Of a stretch of 64,000 nt of DNA, positions 26,110-34,949 are shown piece after piece. Within the stretch, counting starts at the first letter, position 1. Every line of letters starts with the position of its first letter. The stretch comes from Shinella daejeonensis (GTDB lineage Bacteria; Pseudomonadota; Alphaproteobacteria; Rhizobiales; Rhizobiaceae), in NCBI RefSeq assembly GCF_024281235.1, contig NZ_JAHWXY010000001.1, forward strand, positions 434,001 to 498,000. Reading direction: 5' to 3'. The notes under the pieces were generated by a model, which was given only the letters and a program-made list of their open reading frames with translations, was not told where the DNA came from and ran no database searches. A program made the translations under genes and the position numbers.

Positions 26110-26504
26110 GATACCAGTCCTCTCGCCTTATGCGTACCGTACGGTACGGTTCGGATTTCTTGTAACCGCAAGCCGCAGACGCGTCAACAGCCATGGGAAT
26201 CGGTTTGCAAAACGCTCTCCATCCTCGCCCGCGGCAAGCGCGATTCCTCCGGAATGCGGCAAAATTTCGCTGCGGCGCACAAAAGAGAAAAAAATTTCCT
26301 TCCTGCTATTCCTATGATTTGAAAAAGATTTCCGGAATAATCCCTTCTTCCCTCCCCGGCGAACAATATTTTTCGCTTCCCAAGTCATGTCCGCTCGTAA
26401 ACAATCGTGAGGCGTGATTGGCTTTCCTGCCGCCTCCCAAGCGGCCGCAGCCGTCATGCCACACCCGCAGTCACTGAAGACCCTTACGCACAAGGAGACA
26501 GAAA
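26110..26504. other. 395-bp intergenic region with AT-rich stretch
   Basis: Contains the TetR palindrome (26134-26147) and an AT-rich stretch (about 26275-26370) that is unlike the GC-rich neighbourhood. The promoter of the orphan gene at 26505 presumably lies here. No coding frame with a ribosome site was found. A small RNA is possible but not demonstrable. Confidence 0.4.
26134..26147. promoter_or_regulatory. Palindromic TetR operator candidate GTACCGTACGGTAC
   Basis: A perfect 14-bp inverted repeat within GCGTACCGTACGGTACGG, immediately upstream of the TetR gene. Symmetry and location are typical of TetR autoregulation. Confidence 0.65.
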
Positions 26505-26888
26505 ATGTCGAATTTCCTGCCCCCTCTTCACGAGGGCCATGCTCCCATCACGCTTCAGCAACTGTTCGGCGAAGCCCTTCACGCGCTGGACGCATGGGAG
26601 GGGGAGCGCGCGGAACCGGCGGTGATCTATGAGGACCGCCTGGTCCCGATCAGCGCCGTCTTTGAAAACATGCGCGCCTGCACGGATATCCTGCCCCGCA
26701 CGATGGCGGAAATCATCGCCGACAAGGTTGTCGGCTCCCCGCCGGCGGCATCCTCCCCGGATGCCCTGACCTTTGCCGATGCAGCGCAGACGGCGATCAC
26801 GATCATCGAGCAGCACCGTCTCTATGGCGAATCGGCCATCGCGAGCTTTCTCGATCATCACCGGGTGGACAAGCGCCGCCCGGCCTGA
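26505..26888 (+). CDS. Hypothetical acidic protein
   Basis: A 127-residue soluble protein with a strong ribosome site (AAGGAGACAGAAA before ATG 26505). It is mostly helical, with the features LQQLFGEALHALDAW, a central block DRLVPISAVFENMR, and the end HHRVDKRRPA. It has no membrane segment or signal peptide. Codon use resembles the neighbours, so it is probably a real gene. I do not recognise the family, and it stands alone between the TetR and cold-shock genes. Confidence 0.72.
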   Translation: MSNFLPPLHEGHAPITLQQLFGEALHALDAWEGERAEPAVIYEDRLVPISAVFENMRACTDILPRTMAEIIADKVVGSPPAASSPDALTFADAAQTAITIIEQHRLYGESAIASFLDHHRVDKRRPA

Positions 26889-27134
26889 CGCGCACCGCCT
26901 CGCGGCCCTGTCCCGGCAGGGCCGCGAACAGCGGATAAAGCCCTGCCCGCCGCCGGACTGTCTTGACCGCCCCCGACGAAGCACCTATCTGCTGCGCATC
27001 GAGATTTGAACGTTGACTTATGTATTTGTGCGCCCTGCGTACAGTTCCACGAGCTTTCCCTTCAAATTCGACCGCCCGCGATCGCGGCGCCTGCCGTGAT
27101 CAAAGATTGATTTGACGGATAGAAAGGTTTCGTC

Positions 27135-27344
27135 ATGGCGACTGGTACAGTCAAGTGGTTCAACGCCACCAAGGGTTACGGTTTCATTCAGCAGGATAGC
27201 GGTGAGCCGGACGTTTTCGTTCACATTTCCGCCGTTCAGCGCGCGGGCCTCGCCGGTCTCGATGAAGGCCAGAAGGTCAGCTTCGAACTGGTGCGCGACC
27301 GCAAGTCCGGCAAGATGTCGGCCGATCAGCTCGTCGCCGCCTGA
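27135..27344 (+). CDS. Cold-shock family RNA-binding protein
   Basis: A 69-residue single cold-shock domain with RNP1 (KGYGFIQQ) and RNP2 (DVFVHISAV), and the CspA-type opening [12 protein letters not shown]. It binds single-stranded nucleic acid as an RNA chaperone. The 5' region from 26889 is long (about 245 bp), as often seen for cold-shock mRNAs, and contains the self-complementary patch GCCCGCGATCGCGGCG. A strong terminator follows at 27385. Whether it is cold-inducible cannot be told. Confidence 0.95.
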   Translation: MATGTVKWFNATKGYGFIQQDSGEPDVFVHISAVQRAGLAGLDEGQKVSFELVRDRKSGKMSADQLVAA

Positions 27345-27384
27345 AGCGTCTCCGTCCCAAGCGGGACGAACCTGTCGATGAACG

Positions 27385-27411
27385 AAAAAGGCCGGCATTC
27401 CCGGCCTTTTT
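27385..27411. terminator. Bidirectional terminator between cold-shock and Lrp genes
   Basis: AAAAAGGCCGG-CATTC-CCGGCCTTTTT, an 11-bp perfect stem with A and T runs at its two ends. It works for the cold-shock gene on the plus strand and the convergent Lrp gene on the minus strand. Confidence 0.92.
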
Positions 27412-27423
27412 CATGGCCGCATC

Positions 27424-27888
27424 TCACTCCGCATAGTCCACCGGCAGCTTGGTGCCGCTCTTCAGGACCTCCATCGAAATGGAGGCGGAAACATCGAAAA
27501 GCTCCACCCGCCGCACGATCCGCTTATAGACCACGTCGTAATGCTCCACCCTCGGCAGGACGATCTTGAGAATATAATCATGGTTTCCCGTCAGCCGGTG
27601 CGCTTCCACCACCTCCGGAATATCGGCGATGGCGCGGGAAAACAGCTCGATCCACTCATCGCTGTGATGCGCGGTCTTGATCAGCGCGAAAACCGTGGTC
27701 GGCACGCCGATCCGGTCGCGGTCGAGCAGCGCCACACGCCCGAGGATGTGGCCGCTCTCCTCCAGCCGCTGGATACGCCGCGCGCAGGCGGAAAGCGAAA
27801 GGCTGACCTTTTCCGCAAGCATGCTGACCGGCGTGCCCGCATCCTCCTGCAAGAGCGCCAGCAAGCGCCGATCCCGATCGTCCAGCAT
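27424..27888 (-). CDS. Lrp/AsnC-family transcriptional regulator
   Basis: A 154-residue regulator. The N-terminal helix-turn-helix is PVSMLAEKVSLSLSACARRI and the C-terminal RAM ligand domain contains HRLTGNHDYILKIVLP. Family members bind amino acids and form octamers. It diverges from the Asp/Glu racemase gene over a 170-bp gap containing repeated TTCCGGAA-like boxes, so it very likely controls that racemase and itself. The effector could be the racemase substrate (inference). Confidence 0.92.
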   Translation of the reverse strand: MLDDRDRRLLALLQEDAGTPVSMLAEKVSLSLSACARRIQRLEESGHILGRVALLDRDRIGVPTTVFALIKTAHHSDEWIELFSRAIADIPEVVEAHRLTGNHDYILKIVLPRVEHYDVVYKRIVRRVELFDVSASISMEVLKSGTKLPVDYAE

Positions 27889-28058
27889 ACCGAATGAATC
27901 TCCACGTTCTCGCTCACAGGCGCGAACTTATCGCGAATTCCCATCCATATACAGGAATATTTCCGGAAAACACGCCACCCTTCCGGAACAATCGCGAACA
28001 ATCGCCTCCCGCCCCGGCGCATTCTCTCCTCACGACAATCCATTCCGAGGAAGAAACC
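27889..28058. promoter_or_regulatory. Lrp/racemase divergent promoter with TTCCGGAA boxes
   Basis: Contains GGAATATTTCCGGAAAAC followed about 20 bp later by CCTTCCGGAACAA. These repeated dyads would suit an Lrp-type regulator; binding is inferred from position only. Confidence 0.4.
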
Positions 28059-28772
28059 ATGAAAACCATCGGCCTGATCGGCGGCATGAGCTTCGAAAGC
28101 ACCACCATCTACTACCAGATGATCAACGAGGCGGTCCGCGAACGGCTCGGCGGCCTGCATTCGGCCGAGATCCTGATCCACTCCGTCAATTTCGAGTCGA
28201 TCGTCGCGCTTCAGAAGGCCGGTCGCTGGGATGCCGCCGGCGCGCGGCTCGCAGGCGTTGCGGCCGGACTGGAGACGGCCGGTGCCGATTGCATCCTCAT
28301 CTGCACCAACACGATGCATCTGGTCTCCGAGGCGGTGCAGGCCGCCGTCAAGGGTCCGGTGATCCACATCGTCGACGAGACCGCCCGCGCCCTCAAGGCC
28401 GCCGGCCGCCAGCGGCCGTTGCTGCTCGCCACGCGCTATACGATGGAGCACGGCTTCTATACGGAGCGGATGAAGGCGCACGGCCTCGACGTCATGGTGC
28501 CGGACGCCGACGGTCGCACACTGATGCACGACGTCATCTTCGGAGAACTTTGCCAGGGCAAGGTACACGACCTGTCGCGTGACCGCGTCATGAAGGTTAT
28601 CGAGACTGCCCGCGCGCAGGGCGCCGACAGCGTCATCCTCGGCTGCACGGAAATCTGCCTGCTGCTCGATCCGGACGCGCTGCCGCTGCCGGGATTCGAT
28701 TCGACCGCCATCCATGCCGCCGCCGCCGTCGACTTCGCTCTGGCCGACATCGCGCAACACCGCGCCGCCTGA
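28059..28772 (+). CDS. Aspartate/glutamate racemase family protein
   Basis: A 237-residue cofactor-independent racemase. The two catalytic cysteines are in CILICTNTMHLV and VILGCTEICLLL. The N-terminal IGLIGGMSFESTTIYYQMIN marks the YgeA/RacX-like branch, which has broad amino-acid racemase activity. ATG 28059 is preceded by GAGGAAGAAACC. The divergent Lrp-family gene is the probable regulator. The role could be D-amino-acid production for the wall or catabolism of D-amino acids. Confidence 0.9.
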   Translation: MKTIGLIGGMSFESTTIYYQMINEAVRERLGGLHSAEILIHSVNFESIVALQKAGRWDAAGARLAGVAAGLETAGADCILICTNTMHLVSEAVQAAVKGPVIHIVDETARALKAAGRQRPLLLATRYTMEHGFYTERMKAHGLDVMVPDADGRTLMHDVIFGELCQGKVHDLSRDRVMKVIETARAQGADSVILGCTEICLLLDPDALPLPGFDSTAIHAAAAVDFALADIAQHRAA

Positions 28773-28794
28773 GCCTTCCGGTTCCTGCGGCGCG

Positions 28795-30042
28795 TCAGGC
28801 CGGACGTGCCGCAAAATCCTCCGGCCAGCGGCATTCCGCAAGGCCGGCTTTCGCGAACGGATCGATGAGCGTGCCTGAAACGATGGCCGCAAGCATCCGC
28901 GGTGCGGGCGGCACGCGCGCCATCGTCGCGACAAGCCTGTCGCGCACCCAGGCGATGCTCCGCGAATCCGATTGATAGAACGGCGTGAACGCATAGGAGA
29001 GAAGCTGGAAAAGCCGCACATGGTTTCGCCGTGCGGCGGCATAGGCTTCGAGCGCCCGTTCGACCGTTTCCGCCTGCCCGATCGCATGCGCCAGCGCCGC
29101 CGCATCCAGCAGCGCCATATTCGCCCCCTGCCCGAGTTGCGGGCTGGTGGAATGCGCGCTGTCGCCGATGAAGGCGATGCCGTCGGCATAGGGCCGCGCC
29201 ATCGTACGATGGGCGTAGCGCGCCAGCGTCATCTGATCCCAGTCCCGGATCTGATCGAGAAACGGTGCAGTCGCGGGCCAATAGGCACGGATGGCGGCCT
29301 TCCAGCGGTCGAGGTCCCCCTGCCGCACGAGATCGGCTTCTGCCGTCTTCAGGCTCCAGAAGAAAGCCGCCTTTCGCGTTTCCCCCGGACTGGCGCGGCC
29401 GGCCGGCAGTACGCCGATCATGATCCGCGCCGCATCATAGCGTTGCGTCAGGGCGTGCGGCTCATGCGGGACGTCCTCGCAATCGAGCGTCGCCCAAAGT
29501 GCGCCCCAGGGCAACGCACGCATACGCGGCGCGGCGACGGAAGCCGCCGCCAGCCGGGACCGCGCGCCCGATGCATCGATGACCAGATCGTAATCGCCGA
29601 CGATCTCGCCGTCCGGATCGTGCAGCGCGGTACGCGCGCGCCGGGTCTCCGCCTTGTCGAGCGTTATGCCCGTACGCAGGGGAACGCCCTCGGCCAGCAC
29701 CGCCTCGTGCAACGTTCCGAACAGAGCGTCCCGCTGCACGGCAAGGCCGTAGCGGCCGCCGGCCAGCGCATCGTAACGAACATCGAGAACCGTCCGCCCA
29801 CTCAAGGCGTCCGCACCGTGCAGCCGGTCGATCCGATTGCCGAGCGCATGAATGGCGGGCGACAGGCCGAGCGCGTCGAGCACCGTCAGTCCGGTCGGTT
29901 GCAGCAACAGGCCGGAGCCGACGGGCGCGGCCACGTCGAACCGCTCGATCAGTTCCACCCGATGGCCGGCGCGCGACAGGAACAGCGCCGCCGCAAGACC
30001 TGCCGGCCCCGCGCCCGCAATACCGATCTCCAATCCCTTCAT
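28795..30042 (-). CDS. FAD-dependent monooxygenase (salicylate hydroxylase-like)
   Basis: A 415-residue group A flavoprotein hydroxylase. The FAD-binding Rossmann motif is GIAGAGPAGLAAALFLSRAG. DYDLVIDASGARSRL follows mid-protein, and FIGDSAHSTSPQLGQGANMA is the conserved second FAD motif. These enzymes hydroxylate aromatic or related substrates with NAD(P)H and O2; the substrate is not evident. ATG 30042 has GGGATCGCGGA upstream. It lies 20 bp downstream of the HxlR gene and is likely in one operon with it. Confidence 0.9.
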   Translation of the reverse strand: MKGLEIGIAGAGPAGLAAALFLSRAGHRVELIERFDVAAPVGSGLLLQPTGLTVLDALGLSPAIHALGNRIDRLHGADALSGRTVLDVRYDALAGGRYGLAVQRDALFGTLHEAVLAEGVPLRTGITLDKAETRRARTALHDPDGEIVGDYDLVIDASGARSRLAAASVAAPRMRALPWGALWATLDCEDVPHEPHALTQRYDAARIMIGVLPAGRASPGETRKAAFFWSLKTAEADLVRQGDLDRWKAAIRAYWPATAPFLDQIRDWDQMTLARYAHRTMARPYADGIAFIGDSAHSTSPQLGQGANMALLDAAALAHAIGQAETVERALEAYAAARRNHVRLFQLLSYAFTPFYQSDSRSIAWVRDRLVATMARVPPAPRMLAAIVSGTLIDPFAKAGLAECRWPEDFAARPA

Positions 30043-30062
30043 TCCGCGATCCCGCCCCCGCC

Positions 30063-30470
30063 TCACACCCCGTTTTCGTCGAAGATCCGCCGCGCCGCGC
30101 GGATTTCGGCATGATGTTCGCCCGACCAGCGCACCAGGGAACGCAACAGTTCGAGAAACGAACGGCCGAGTGGCGTCAAGGCATATTCGACGCTGGGCGG
30201 CTTGGTCGGGAAAACCGTTCGCGCCAGATAGCCGTCACGCTGGAGATCGCGCAACGTCTGGGTCAGCATGCGCTGGGAAATATCGGGGATGAGACGGCGC
30301 AACTGCGAGAACCGGCGAGGTCCCTCGGCAAGGCTGAGGATCATCAGCGAATTCCACTTGCCGCCGACACTGCCCAGGACGTCACGCACGGGACAATCGT
30401 CCACCGATATCGCCAGTCCGTCGATCATGATCACCCGCGATCCTTCCGGTTTTCCGGCGGTCGTGTTCAT
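30063..30470 (-). CDS. HxlR-family transcriptional regulator
   Basis: A 135-residue winged-helix regulator. [20 protein letters not shown] is the HxlR signature, followed by [20 protein letters not shown] (recognition helix) and [11 protein letters not shown]. The sensory Cys in DDCPV is the redox or aldehyde switch in QorR/HypR relatives. ATG 30470 has GGAGGATACC upstream. It is divergent from an NmrA-type quinone reductase, the same pairing as ytfH/ytfG (qorB) of E. coli, so it probably represses both directions until electrophile stress. Confidence 0.92.
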   Translation of the reverse strand: MNTTAGKPEGSRVIMIDGLAISVDDCPVRDVLGSVGGKWNSLMILSLAEGPRRFSQLRRLIPDISQRMLTQTLRDLQRDGYLARTVFPTKPPSVEYALTPLGRSFLELLRSLVRWSGEHHAEIRAARRIFDENGV

Positions 30471-30614
30471 AGCCGGTATCCTCCGTGTAACCATGACAGC
30501 AAAAGCTGCCTTCTTTACAGCAGCTATCAAGTTACCAGATAAGATCAAGTCTCAATAAGAGATCATATGAACCGGCGGCATCCAACCCGCCCATCGCTCC
30601 CGAAAGGCAATCCC

Positions 30615-31502
30615 ATGTCCGACACGCTTCTCGTCACCGGCGCTTCCGGCCATCTCGGCCGTCTCGTGCTCGACGCCCTTCTTGCCTCCGGCAAGGTGGC
30701 GCCGCAAAACATCATCGCCACGTCGCGCGACACCGCGAAGCTGGACGCCTACGCGGCCCGGGGGATCACCGTCCGCGCCGCCGACTTCGACGATCCGTCC
30801 TCGCTCGACGAGGCTTTCGCCGGCGCCTCGCGCATCCTCCTCGTTTCCACCGATGCGCTCGACCGTCCCGGCCGGCGGCTTGCCCAGCACAAGGCCGCCG
30901 TGGCCGCCGCGCAGCGTGCGGGCGCAAGGCACATCCTCTACACGTCGATGCCGCAGCCGGACGATTCCCGCGTCACTTTCGCGCCCGATCACCTCGGCAC
31001 CGAGGACGCGATCAAGGCGACCGGCATCGCTTACACGATCCTGCGCAACGGCTGGTATGCGGAAAACCTCTTCATGGCGCTGCCGCAGGCGTTGCGGACG
31101 GGCGTCTGGCACAGCGCGACGGGCGACGGCCGTATCGCCCATGTCACCCGCGCCGACATCGCCGACGCCCTTGCCGGCGCATTGCTGAACGCGGGAAGCG
31201 ACAGCCGCACCTATACGCTGACGGGGCCGAAAGCCTACACCGCTGACGAGATCGCCGCCGTGGTGTCGGAGACGACCGGAAAGCCGCTGAAGGTGATGCA
31301 TGTTTCCGATGCCGAACTCGCAGCCGGCCTGAAGCAGGCAGGCTTGCCCGAAGCCGTCATTCCGACCGTGGTTTCCTTCGATACCAATACGCGCGACGGC
31401 AAGATCGCCATGGTCACCAACGACATCGAGCGGCTGTCCGGCCATGCGCCGATGGCCTTCGAAGAATTCGTGAAGGCAAACAGGGCGGCCTTCATCGGCT
31501 GA
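30615..31502 (+). CDS. NmrA-type NAD(P)H:quinone oxidoreductase (QorB-like)
   Basis: A 295-residue atypical short-chain dehydrogenase. The N-terminal LLVTGASGHLGRLVLDALL binds NAD(P)H. TIPILRNGWYAEN-like sequence (YTILRNGWYAENLF) and YTLTGPKAYTADEIAAVVSE are typical of QorB/YtfG. It should reduce quinones to protect against redox stress. GAAAGGCAATCCC precedes ATG 30615; earlier in-frame starts lack a ribosome site. It is paired divergently with the HxlR regulator. Confidence 0.88.
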   Translation: MSDTLLVTGASGHLGRLVLDALLASGKVAPQNIIATSRDTAKLDAYAARGITVRAADFDDPSSLDEAFAGASRILLVSTDALDRPGRRLAQHKAAVAAAQRAGARHILYTSMPQPDDSRVTFAPDHLGTEDAIKATGIAYTILRNGWYAENLFMALPQALRTGVWHSATGDGRIAHVTRADIADALAGALLNAGSDSRTYTLTGPKAYTADEIAAVVSETTGKPLKVMHVSDAELAAGLKQAGLPEAVIPTVVSFDTNTRDGKIAMVTNDIERLSGHAPMAFEEFVKANRAAFIG

Positions 31503-31550
31503 GGTCCGCAAGGCAAACGAGGATCGGGCAGCCGCAAAGCCGCCCGCCCC

Positions 31551-32303
31551 TCACACCGTCTGGCCGCAGGCGCGGCGGAAGCGACGCACCGTTTCCGCCA
31601 TGCCGTATTCGAGCGCATCCGCTGTCAGGCCATGGCCGATGGAGACTTCCGCCAGATGCGGAATGCGGGCGGCAAGCATCGGCAGGTTGGCGACCGTCAG
31701 GTCATGTCCGGCGTTGACGCCGAGCCCGACATCGAGCGCGACGGCCGCCGTTTCCCCGAGGCGATCCGCCAGCCGCACGGCTTCGGCAGGATCGGCATGG
31801 CAGCCGCCATAGGGGCCGGTATAAAGCTCGATGCGATCCGCCCCGACCTCACGCGCGATCGACAGCGCCTCGCGATCCGGCTCTCCATCGGCGAAAAGCG
31901 ACACCCGGAGCCCCAGCGCCTTGATCCGGCCGACGACGCGGAGGAGCAATTCCCGGTCCTTGCGGAAGTCCCAGCCGTGGTCGGAGGTCGCCTGCGCGGG
32001 ATCGTCGGGCACGAGCGTCACCTGATCGGGCCGGTGCTCCTCGACGAGACGCAGGAAGTCCTCCTGCGGAAACCCTTCGATATTGAATTCGGCCTGCGGA
32101 AACTCGCCATCGATCAGCGCGCGGATCGGCTGCAAATCCGAAAAGCGGATATGCCGCTGGTCGGGGCGCGGATGGACCGTTAGGCCGCTCGCGCCGGCCG
32201 CAAGCGCGATACGGCCAAGGTTCGTCACGCTCGGCCAGGGCAGGTCCCGCCGATTGCGCAGCATGGCGATGGCGTTGAGATTGACCGACAACTTGGCAGG
32301 CAT
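31551..32303 (-). CDS. pdxJ: Pyridoxine 5'-phosphate synthase
   Basis: A 250-residue PdxJ that condenses 1-deoxyxylulose 5-phosphate with aminoacetone 3-phosphate in vitamin B6 synthesis. It has the N-terminal [29 protein letters not shown], and HPRPDQR, plus [14 protein letters not shown] near the end. Octameric TIM barrel, cytoplasmic. It is monocistronic here, with no acpS next door, unlike in E. coli. Confidence 0.96.
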   Translation of the reverse strand: MPAKLSVNLNAIAMLRNRRDLPWPSVTNLGRIALAAGASGLTVHPRPDQRHIRFSDLQPIRALIDGEFPQAEFNIEGFPQEDFLRLVEEHRPDQVTLVPDDPAQATSDHGWDFRKDRELLLRVVGRIKALGLRVSLFADGEPDREALSIAREVGADRIELYTGPYGGCHADPAEAVRLADRLGETAAVALDVGLGVNAGHDLTVANLPMLAARIPHLAEVSIGHGLTADALEYGMAETVRRFRRACGQTV

Positions 32304-32532
32304 GCGAAGGAGACTCCCGTTGGCGCTCCACCTCTAGCCGGTTGTTTCCACAAGCGCAATCGGCTCCGTTCCGGCGTCCTGCGGCGGCAGCGACACTTTG
32401 TCGGCACGCCTCTTGCCGATCGTCCGGAATCACCGATAATCTCCCCGTGCCGGAGCGCGCCCATGCGCGGCCGTCCTTCCCGAGGATTTCAAGGAAACAA
32501 GCGAAGACGATGGTTTTCCGCCCGATGACCCG

Positions 32533-33609
32533 ATGAACCTGACCGACCGACCGGCTAACGACACCGTTCGCAACGCGCTTCGGGCCGTGCTGTCGAGCGA
32601 GGCTTTCGCGCGATCGGAACGGCTGCGTTCCTTTCTCGCCTATGTCGTGGAGAACGAACTGGCCGGCAAGGCGGCGCAATTGAAAGGCTACAGCATCGGC
32701 ATCGACGTTTTCGGCCGCTCCACCGGCTTCGATGCGGGCAACGATCCGCTCGTACGCGTGCAGGCGGGCAAGCTGCGCAAACTCCTCGATCTCTATTATG
32801 CCACCGAAGGCGCAACGGACGATCTGCGCATCCGCATACCGATCGGAAGCTATGTTCCCGAGTACCGGCTTCCGAAGCCGCCGGCGGCCGTCGCGCCGCA
32901 GCCAGCGCAACCATCGGCGGCCAGAAAGCCACACCAGCCGGGATCGAGGCGCTGTAACTGGCTGCCGGCGCCCGTTTCCTCGCCGCTCGCCATGCTGTCG
33001 CTGCTGCCTCTGCTTGTCCTCGCACCGGCCGCCCATCCCGATTCCATTTCAACCGGGATTGCCAACAGCGAACTGATTCTTGCCGTACAGCATAAGCTCG
33101 CCGGACCGGATTCGACGCTGCCCCAGGTGCAGATCCTCCGTTGCTGGCCGGCCGGCGCGCAATGCAGCGCCATCGCCGAGGCCGTCGCCGGCGCCGCCCG
33201 CTACTATCCGACGATCCGGCTCTTGCGCGAAGACGACACGCCTTCGGCACACGATCTTTCCTATTCCGTGCGGATCGACCGTCAGCCCGGCGACGACGCG
33301 CTGTTCCTGCGTCTCGTGCACGATCGGGGCGGCGAGACCGTCTATGCCCGCAGGATCGGGCAAAGCCAGATGCAGATGGACAGCAGCCTCACCTATGAGG
33401 CGGTTTCCTTCGGCATACGGGCTTTTTCACCGAACGGTCTTCTCTACCGCCACGCTGCGCGCAACGGCGCAGCCACTCCTGTGATGGAATGCCTCGCTCG
33501 CGCGCATCATTCATCGCAGGAAGCGGCTTCCGCCCGATGCAGCGGCCCGGTTGGCGTCACGCTGGCGGAAGAGCAAAACGGCGGCCCCGCACCAGCCTTC
33601 ATCCGTTAA
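32533..33609 (+). CDS. Membrane protein with adenylate-cyclase-associated N-terminal domain
   Basis: A 358-residue protein. Residues 1-110 (RSERLRSFLAYVVENELAGK, then GIDVFGRSTGFDAGNDPLVR, IRIPIGSYVPEYRL) match a cytoplasmic DNA-binding-like domain that in rhizobia often precedes TPR or cyclase modules. After a Pro/Ala linker, one membrane span lies at about 155-173. A periplasmic C-terminal domain of about 185 residues follows, without recognisable motifs. This ToxR-like layout (cytoplasmic regulator, span, periplasmic sensor) suggests a one-component signal protein (inference). ATG 32533 overlaps the stop of an eight-codon upstream frame (MVFRPMTR). Confidence 0.7.
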   Translation: MNLTDRPANDTVRNALRAVLSSEAFARSERLRSFLAYVVENELAGKAAQLKGYSIGIDVFGRSTGFDAGNDPLVRVQAGKLRKLLDLYYATEGATDDLRIRIPIGSYVPEYRLPKPPAAVAPQPAQPSAARKPHQPGSRRCNWLPAPVSSPLAMLSLLPLLVLAPAAHPDSISTGIANSELILAVQHKLAGPDSTLPQVQILRCWPAGAQCSAIAEAVAGAARYYPTIRLLREDDTPSAHDLSYSVRIDRQPGDDALFLRLVHDRGGETVYARRIGQSQMQMDSSLTYEAVSFGIRAFSPNGLLYRHAARNGAATPVMECLARAHHSSQEAASARCSGPVGVTLAEEQNGGPAPAFIR

Positions 33610-33624
33610 TCGCACCGCCGGCGA

Positions 33625-34752
33625 TCAACGCACGACGGTCAGCGTCTCGGCCGCGCGGGTAATCGCCGTATAGAGCCAGCGCTCGCGGGTATCGCGGAAA
33701 GCCCAGCTTTCGTCGAACAGAACGACATCGTTCCATTGCGAACCCTGAGCCTTGTGGACCGTCAGCGCATAGCCGAAATCGAATTCGTCATAGCGCCGCC
33801 GAGTCGACCAGGGAATCTCGCCGTCCCCGTTTTCGAAGGCCGCCTTGAGCAGCTTGATCTTCGCCGCCCCGCGATCCATGTCGTCATCCTCCGGACGGAT
33901 CATCAGGTTGATGCCGGGCTTTACCGTCTCCTTGGAGGAACTCATCACCTGCCAGAGCGAGCCGTTGAGCAGGCCCTTGGCCGGATCGTTGCGCAGGCAG
34001 ACCAGCTTGTCGCCGGACTGCGGATATTCGGTGGAAAATCCCTTTAGCTCGCGCAGGCGCTGATTGTATCGCCGGCGCGTGCGATTGGTGCCGACGAGCA
34101 CCTGGTCGGCATCGAGGACGAGCGACTGGCTGACGTCGCCGCGACCGATCACCCGCGCCGCGCCATAGTCGCCATAATCGATGGTCCCGCCCTCGCGCAC
34201 CTGCATGGCCAGCCGGATGATCGGATTGTCGCGCGCCTGCCGGTGGATCTCCGTCAAAAGATAGTCCGGCTCCTCGTCGGTGAAGAAGCCGCCGCCGGAA
34301 ACCGGCGGAAGCTGGCCGGGATCGCCGAGCACGAGGATCGGCGTACCGAAGGTCATGAGATCGCGGCCCAGCGCCTCGTCCACCATCGAGCACTCGTCGA
34401 CGACGACCAGCGCCGCCTTGGCGACCGGGCTCTGGCGGTTGATGGAGAACATCGGCGAAACCGAAGTCTTTCCGGTTTCCTCGTCCGCGACCTCCTCCTC
34501 GCCGCGCGGGCGGTAGATCAGCGAATGGATGGTCCTGGCATTGCTCGCGCCCCTCGAACGCAGCACCTGCGCCGCCTTGCCGGTGAAGGCCGCAAACAGG
34601 ACGTCCCCGTCCACATGCTCGGCGAAATGGCGGGCAAGCGTCGTCTTGCCGGTGCCGGCATAGCCGAACAGCCGGAAGAGCGGCTTGCGCCCCTCCTTCA
34701 GCCATGTCGCGACGGCCTTGAGCGCTTCATCCTGTTGCGGTGCGAATTCCAT
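33625..34752 (-). CDS. RecD-like ATP-dependent helicase/AAA ATPase
   Basis: A 375-residue superfamily-1 helicase of the short RecD-like type. Motif I is FGYAGTGKTTLARHF, motif II VVVDECSMVDE, followed by ILVLGDPGQLPPVSGGG (motif III). The C-terminal UvrD_C_2 motif is DFGYALTVHKAQGSQWNDV. There is no RecB/RecC context, so it acts as a stand-alone DNA helicase or repair ATPase. ATG 34752 opens directly into EFAPQQDEALKAV, a typical start; the longer frame to 34869 lacks homology. Confidence 0.88.
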   Translation of the reverse strand: MEFAPQQDEALKAVATWLKEGRKPLFRLFGYAGTGKTTLARHFAEHVDGDVLFAAFTGKAAQVLRSRGASNARTIHSLIYRPRGEEEVADEETGKTSVSPMFSINRQSPVAKAALVVVDECSMVDEALGRDLMTFGTPILVLGDPGQLPPVSGGGFFTDEEPDYLLTEIHRQARDNPIIRLAMQVREGGTIDYGDYGAARVIGRGDVSQSLVLDADQVLVGTNRTRRRYNQRLRELKGFSTEYPQSGDKLVCLRNDPAKGLLNGSLWQVMSSSKETVKPGINLMIRPEDDDMDRGAAKIKLLKAAFENGDGEIPWSTRRRYDEFDFGYALTVHKAQGSQWNDVVLFDESWAFRDTRERWLYTAITRAAETLTVVR

Positions 34753-34949
34753 GGCCGGACTTGGCAGGATTCGCCCGGTGGACGCAAGAGCCCCGCCGCC
34801 CGCGAGCCTCTCCATCCCGGGATTTGGCCCTGTTCCCGACGCCGGCCATCCTGTATTGGAAGCGGACAACTCCCGCCCGGAACCGTTTCTTGCCCTCCTC
34901 CGACCGCTCCATCGCCGAAAGACAGCTGCCGCCGGCCGGTTTCGGCCGG

